Position numbers and translations under genes: made by a program. Shown here in pieces: positions 58,744 through 64,000 of a stretch of 64,000 nucleotides of DNA. Within the stretch, counting starts at the first letter, position 1. Each line of letters starts with the position of its first letter. The notes below the pieces were generated by a model. It saw only the letters and a program-made list of their open reading frames with translations. It did no database searches and was not told the origin of the DNA. This DNA is from Galdieria partita. Its lineage: Eukaryota > Rhodophyta > Bangiophyceae > Galdieriales > Galdieriaceae. The stretch is taken from contig BQMJ01000011.1 of NCBI GenBank assembly GCA_025991245.1, positions 234,689 through 298,688 on the forward strand. The letters run 5' to 3'.

Positions 58744-61700
58744 ACGTATCTCAGAGGACAATAGAAAATTCTTTTATTAAGACTTGATTTTCTCAAGTAT
58801 TTAATAAAGGAACAATACAAAGCGACTTTAAAAAAAACCTTAGAATAAAAAGCCTTTGGAGAAATAGAATCTCTAAAAAAAATTGAAGAAATACTTGTTT
58901 TATTGAATAAGTATCTCTAATTGTTCTCATGGATGGACATTAGTCGACAGTGCAAAGGGGAAGTAAAAAGCAGAGTCCATCGGACATGTTCAAAGGAACA
59001 CCTATCATATTAGTCGGAAACAGTTCATTCAGCATGTATGTCAAATTGAGATACTCAAAAGAAATTTTATATATTTAAAGAGAAAAACAAAAACAACAGG
59101 ATGATTTCAAAGAACAAGAAAGAAAATGCAACGAATTCATGGAAGAAAAGTGATCTTGAGAGATATGTTTCTCTTCAAGCTGTCATTCAAAGCATAGTCA
59201 AACTGACATAAAGCATATAATATCCAAGATGCTACAGACAAACGTTGAACTTTGTGGCTAGATTGCTAACGGTTCAATTCATTTGAGGCTTTTTTATGGA
59301 AAAGGCGTGGCTTGCTTTGTCTTCATTATATATACCAACAGTACAATTCGAGTATAATATAATGACGATCAACATAAAATAGAACACAATAGATCCGATT
59401 ACCATAAGAAAGCAAAAAGAGTTTTTACAAAAAAAGGTGTCTATTACTATGATATCACATAGTAACAACCAACAATTACAAGATTCTACTTTTCGAAAAA
59501 ATGTCGCTTTTCAATATCGAAAGCGACTATGGTGAAAAAAATTCATGCAAAACGGTAGCTATAAAATTACCAAATTTAGATTTCGCAATATATCAAATTC
59601 ATAACCAAATTGCTCAGCTCCCCCAAAAATTAAAAATTTCAATAAAAGTGAAAGAAACGGAACAACTGGATATCGCTAACATGCAATATCAGTACAACTG
59701 TGGGGGTGATTCCAAAAATTTCAAAGGAAGAATTACTTTGTCACTCGAGATAAATTGGCAAAATCACTAAAATCTTGAAGAATCTTGACACAATTTCACA
59801 AGTATTTAACCGAATCTAAACCACTTAATTTTATACTCTAGATTCTTTTACGACGATCTAGTGAATTGAGAAAAACACATGCTTTTTAGAAAAAAAATGG
59901 AAAGTCTTGTCTTTTCAAATAAAAAAAAGAGTTAAATTGTTTTTTCTAAAATTATTTACGGTTCATTATAAGAGTGATAAAAATATCGTCTCGAATAGAG
60001 TCTATAGAAAAAAGAAAAATTTTAGGGAGGTCGGCCTAGTTGTTCTCAGAAGTAAACTGTAGGTGACAATGCAAAATTTAGTAAAAAAAAGTAGAAGAAA
60101 TCCGCATATAGAAAAAATCAATATATTCTTATCTCAAGCAGTTTTTGCATATGTGAAATAGAACCTAGGAAAACTTCATTGCGCATTCAAGGGTTATAAG
60201 ACATCAAACACAAAAGGAAAAAAGATAAAAGTACTAGAAGAGAAAGGATAAAGAAAGTCAACGTTTTGAAATGTGAACAATGAGCCTAAAAGATGATTGA
60301 ATCTTCTAATTCATTCATTCTTAAAAAGTAACAATTGAACAAAAATTTGTGACATAAGGGTGCGCACTGAAAAGCCGACAAAGAGATTCAAAATTAGACA
60401 TTGTAGAGAATAGATACAAGGCGGCTCGAAAAGTTTACCAAAACAGAAAGTATTGCTTTCGAGAATCTAAGAATAGCATAAGCACTGTTTACTTTTTGCT
60501 AAATATGTATACCGATACTATGTTTCAAGTAAGGCTACTCGAAGAATGAAGCAAGCAGTGTCTCAAGACCATCAAAAAGCAGAAACGACTTACCAAATGG
60601 CAAAATTTTCAGTAGCATTGCATTGTAGAATACAATAAAGTGACCAAATAACAAAACTTAGAATTTTGTTATATAAGACAAATTTCTAAAAACGATTCTA
60701 ATAAGGTAAAGTTCAACCATGAAGATCTTGGCGAAACCATTGAAACAAAAGTTTTGAGACTATCCATATTCAAAGCTTATTATTATGTATGCACTGAAGA
60801 CAGCAGCGATCTGAATAAGAAAAATCAATAAACAAAGAACATCATCGCTACAATGTAGTACCTATATGAAAAGACAAATTCAACGAAAAAGCTACAATGT
60901 CACCAAGGCGTAGAAATTTAAAAAAATTCCAAAACTTGTGACAACAGTTAAAAGAAAAAGATTTCAGCATTTCATTTTCAGTTCTATTGCATTGGCACTT
61001 TGAAACGGTATAGAAGAGAAGTCTTTGCAATATATCAATGGGGAATAGGCAATTTTTGCATTATCAGTTTAGGACTTTCTTTATACGGTTTACTAAAGGA
61101 ACAATACCAAAACCAATTTTAGAAAAAAGCCGTAGAAAAAACCTTTAAAGAAATAAAAGCTTGAGAATATATTGAAGAATTTTTATGTACCACTTGTTCT
61201 TTACATCATTGGTACCATGAATCTGTCCTCGTCAGGCAGATATTTCACAACCTTGTGAAACGAAGTAAAAAAGTTACAGCAATCTGCTCACAGAGAAAAA
61301 AATACAATACCTTTGATGAAAAGGAATTTAGTAACTATATCACATAGAAATACAGAAGAAAAAATTGTTTTTTTCTCATTGGTGGAAAAGTAGTAAAACG
61401 GAGTGACAATCCTTGAATGCAGCAATGAAGACAGCAAAATACCAAGAAATGAAAATGTTACATAGTGGCAGATTGTTCTAATTTTGCGACGACTTGTTCG
61501 CGTACATTGCTCGCATCTTGAACTAACGTCATCAGAAGGGTACCACTTGAACGAACCACCTAGAATCTCAAAACGATACAAGAGTAGCAGAAAATTGTGC
61601 ATTTTTAATAAAATTTGAACTAAAGAAGGAATGTAAAAAACTAACTCCAGTTTTCAATCCAAAAAGAGTTTAAAAAAATGTAGCTGACAGGAAACCAAAC

Positions 61701-63497
61701 ATGGTCAGTAGCACAGCAAGCATAAAAAATAAAACAATACGTAACTATTCTTTGGCAAAAAAACATAAATAAGAAACCAAACATGAACAATTCACTCTGC
61801 CCACTCCTACTTTGAGACTACTAGAGCTCAGTGAATTGAAAAACTAGGTAAGTCAAGGACGAAAGCAACAAGCATTTTTTCGTCATTTTGATTTTATAAT
61901 ACTTCATTAGGGTATACTTTCAAGTTAAATATGCATACTTACCTAAAAGTTCAAATACTATTGGAAGATATTAACAGGGTGATTCAAGGTAAATTCATTC
62001 AATATAAGAAAGCAAAAGGATACTTCACCAATTAGATTCGGCACAAATACCACACAAAGCAAAGTATCATAATATGAGAAAAAGCTATTAACTTACGGTG
62101 CAACTGATTCAACCAAGAACAATGTTAATGATGCTAACAAGACCAAAAAAAAGCCACTATTCAAGAAAAATGCTCACAATTTCTAAAAAGCTCACAATTT
62201 CTAAAAAGCCCACAATTTCGAATTACTGCGAAGCAACAGAGAAATTCCTTAACTCAAAAGGACTTTGAATTAAAAATAGCATCCTAAAATTTTACCTAAA
62301 TACCCGTAGTAAACAACAAATACAAACATACCCAGATATAGCACACAAGGCAAGTCACTTGATCGTTGGCAAAACAAATAGCACAGTTTGAGAATTAATT
62401 ACCTTTACGAAACTAAAAGCAAAATAAAACATCTTGATAGAACCAAATCGTTTTTTTTCTCCAATGCATTGAGATTTCCAAAAACATGATAAATTTCGAT
62501 TGCAAATGACCTGGAACAGGACAATAGGAATTTTTTTTCAGGGTTGATTAATTTTTTTTAATTTTATTACTGCTTCAAAAGTCACATAGTATAGAAAGAA
62601 ACTAACAGGATAGAAAAAGGAGCATCCATCGATCAGAACAACGCAAAAGGATCCTTCATAAAATGGATACCGGTTCACAAGAATAAGTAAAACCCAGTAA
62701 AAAAAAGCTTTAATAATTGGCACTGCAACCATATCAATCAAAAACGACTGTTTCGAGGCAACAAATAACCCAAAAAAATTTTCAATCAAACAAACCACTT
62801 CAAATTTTAAATCAACGCAACACGACATGAAAATGCCAAAAAACAAATGAAGGACAATCATAAGTTAAAAGCAAAATCAAAACTTTTTCCTACCGTTTCC
62901 AAGTATTCATGCAATATATCTCAAATACAAATATAATGGAAAAATAACCCACAAGAACAGTCTCCAAAACGCGACCAAACACTCAGTGAAATTGCGAATA
63001 ATTATACTAGACTAATGGCAAACGAAGAGGATTGATAGAATTAAGAAACTTTCGTTTAAAATGCAATTAAGAGAAAAATGCAGTAAATTGTAAAACATGT
63101 ATAGGCAGGCAGAAGGGAGTGGGCATTTTTCTTTCTTATTCAGGTATTACTGAAAAATTATTCTTGGGTACATAAAAACGTCCCAACAAAAGAAGGACAA
63201 TCATCAGTTAAAAGCAAAATATAGACTTTCTCGATTCGCTTCCAAGTATTTATGCAATATACCTCAAATACAAATATAAGAGAAAAATATCACACAAGAA
63301 AAGTCGCCAGGACGTCAAAAAACACTCAGTAAAAATTGTGACTCATTATACTAGACAAAAAAAGTAAGAGGCTAGATACAATCAAGAAACTTCCGTTTGA
63401 AATGCAACTAAGAGGAAAAAAAGCAGTAAATTGTAAAATATGTCGAGGCCGACAGGAGGAAGTTGGCATTTTTCTTTCTTATTCAGGTTTTACTGAG
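58744..63497 (+). repeat. Subtelomeric higher-order repeat, unit 2
   Basis: Telomere-proximal unit. The closest match to unit 1 is 59050-59360 against 54580-54870, where long stretches are identical apart from scattered substitutions. Sub-repeat starts lie near 58870, 60000 and 61150. It is longer than unit 1 because its end has been duplicated (62862-63497) and merges into the terminal telomere. No coding frame was recognised. Confidence 0.88.
62862..63497 (+). repeat. Tandem duplication of about 320 bp next to the telomere
   Basis: The stretch about 62862-63155 is repeated at about 63205-63497. Shared words include TTCCAAGTATT(C/T)ATGCAATAT, CTCAAATACAAATATAA, GCAGTAAATTGTAAAA and GGCATTTTTCTTTCTTATTC. 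The second copy ends in TTTTACTGAG and passes directly into telomere repeats; the first ends at an equivalent TATTACTGA followed by a weak telomere-like TTATTCTTGGG. Confidence 0.85.
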
Positions 63498-64000
63498 TGT
63501 TTATTATTAGGGTTTATTAAGGTTTATTAAGGTTTATTTAGGGTTTATTTAGGGTTTATTTAGGGTTTATTTAGGGTTTATTTAGGGTTTATTAGGGTTT
63601 ATTAGGGTTTATTAGGGTTTATTAGGGTTTATTTAGGGTTTATTAGGGTTTATTAGGGTTTATTAGGGTTTATTAGGGTTTATTAGGGTTTATTAGGGTT
63701 TATTAGGGTTTATTAGGGTTTATTAGGGTTTATTAGGGTTTATTAGGGTTTATTAGGGTTTATTAGGGTTTATTTAGGGTTTATTTAGGGTTTATTAGGG
63801 TTTATTAGGGTTTATTAGGGTTTATTAGGGTTTATTAGGGTTTATTTAGGGTTTATTAGGGTTTATTTAGGGTTTATTAGGGTTTATTAGGGTTTATTAG
63901 GGTTTATTAGGGTTTATTAGGGTTTATTAGGGTTTATTTAGGGTTTATTAGGGTTTATTTAGGGTTTATTAGGGTTTATTAGGGTTTATTAGGGTTTATT
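63498..64000 (+). repeat. Telomere, (TTTATTAGGG / TTTATTTAGGG)n
   Basis: About 500 bp, close to fifty copies, running to the window end. Most units are the 10-mer TTTATTAGGG; 11-mers TTTATTTAGGG are interspersed, with several in a row near the start and scattered singles later. The first few units are degenerate (TTATTATTAGGG, TTTATTAAGG). The G-rich strand runs 5' to 3' towards the end, as required for a right chromosome end. Confidence 0.97.

Noticed and set aside
63498-64000. CRISPR array as an explanation for the regular terminal repeats
   Set aside because: Repeats are contiguous 10/11-mers without spacers and are G-rich towards the end, which is a telomere.

Overview
The window is nuclear DNA of a compact, AT-rich photosynthetic eukaryote, most likely a cyanidiophycean red alga close to Galdieria. 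Almost every gene can be rebuilt only by splicing very short introns, usually 46-62 nt and nearly all GT-AG. Nuclear genes for organelle proteins (a SecE with an N-terminal extension, a mitochondrial-type ribosomal protein uL2) sit beside clearly eukaryotic genes (HIRA, XRN1, PEX14, NAC-alpha, eS31, eL42). Two sugar porters and an ATPase family near the chromosome end also fit Galdieria. The assignment is inference; no marker gene settles it. The right end is a telomere of TTTATTAGGG / TTTATTTAGGG repeats, so the window runs from gene-dense chromosome arm to chromosome end.

Region 1 (1-32.6 kb) is gene-dense housekeeping DNA. In order: the 5' part of a sugar porter (-), a six-exon CPBP intramembrane protease (-), a ubiquitin-like/eS31 fusion (-), thioredoxin (-), PEX14 (+), a HemW-like radical SAM protein (-), XRN1 (+), a clathrin-light-chain-like protein (+), eL42 (+), uL2m (-), SecE (-), an ER DnaJ (+), a CDP-alcohol phosphatidyltransferase (+), an unknown tail-anchored coiled-coil protein (+), a second sugar porter (+), an RsuA/RluB pseudouridine synthase (-), NAC-alpha (+), an Alba-RGG protein (-), a coiled-coil protein (-), a SETD9-like protein (+) and HIRA (-). 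Several neighbours share tiny intergenic gaps (27 bp between the HemW and XRN1 start codons, 26 bp between XRN1 and the next gene). A decayed copy of the last exon of the pseudouridine synthase lies on the other side of the second sugar porter, recording a local duplication.

Region 2 (32.6-45.2 kb) is accessory DNA. It holds three large minus-strand genes for P-loop-type NTPases with a C-terminal nuclease-fold-like segment, one broken plus-strand relic of the same family, and long non-coding spacers. One member has lost the Walker A lysine, another carries an extra C-terminal SAM-like domain, and two share an almost identical 23-nt sequence around the start codon.

Region 3 (45.2-63.5 kb) is gene-free subtelomere. 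It is built of decayed dispersed repeats (three copies of one family near 45.8, 48.3 and 50.4 kb; another family shared between 34.4 and 48.9 kb), then a head-to-tail pair of about 4.4-4.5 kb units that each contain sub-repeats of about 1.15 kb. Telomere-like sequence lies at the junction of the two units. Region 4 (63.5-64.0 kb) is the telomere.

The most interesting material is the telomere-linked NTPase family and the layered subtelomeric repeats. Exon boundaries were found by eye from reading frame, splice dinucleotides and family conservation, so they are predictions.
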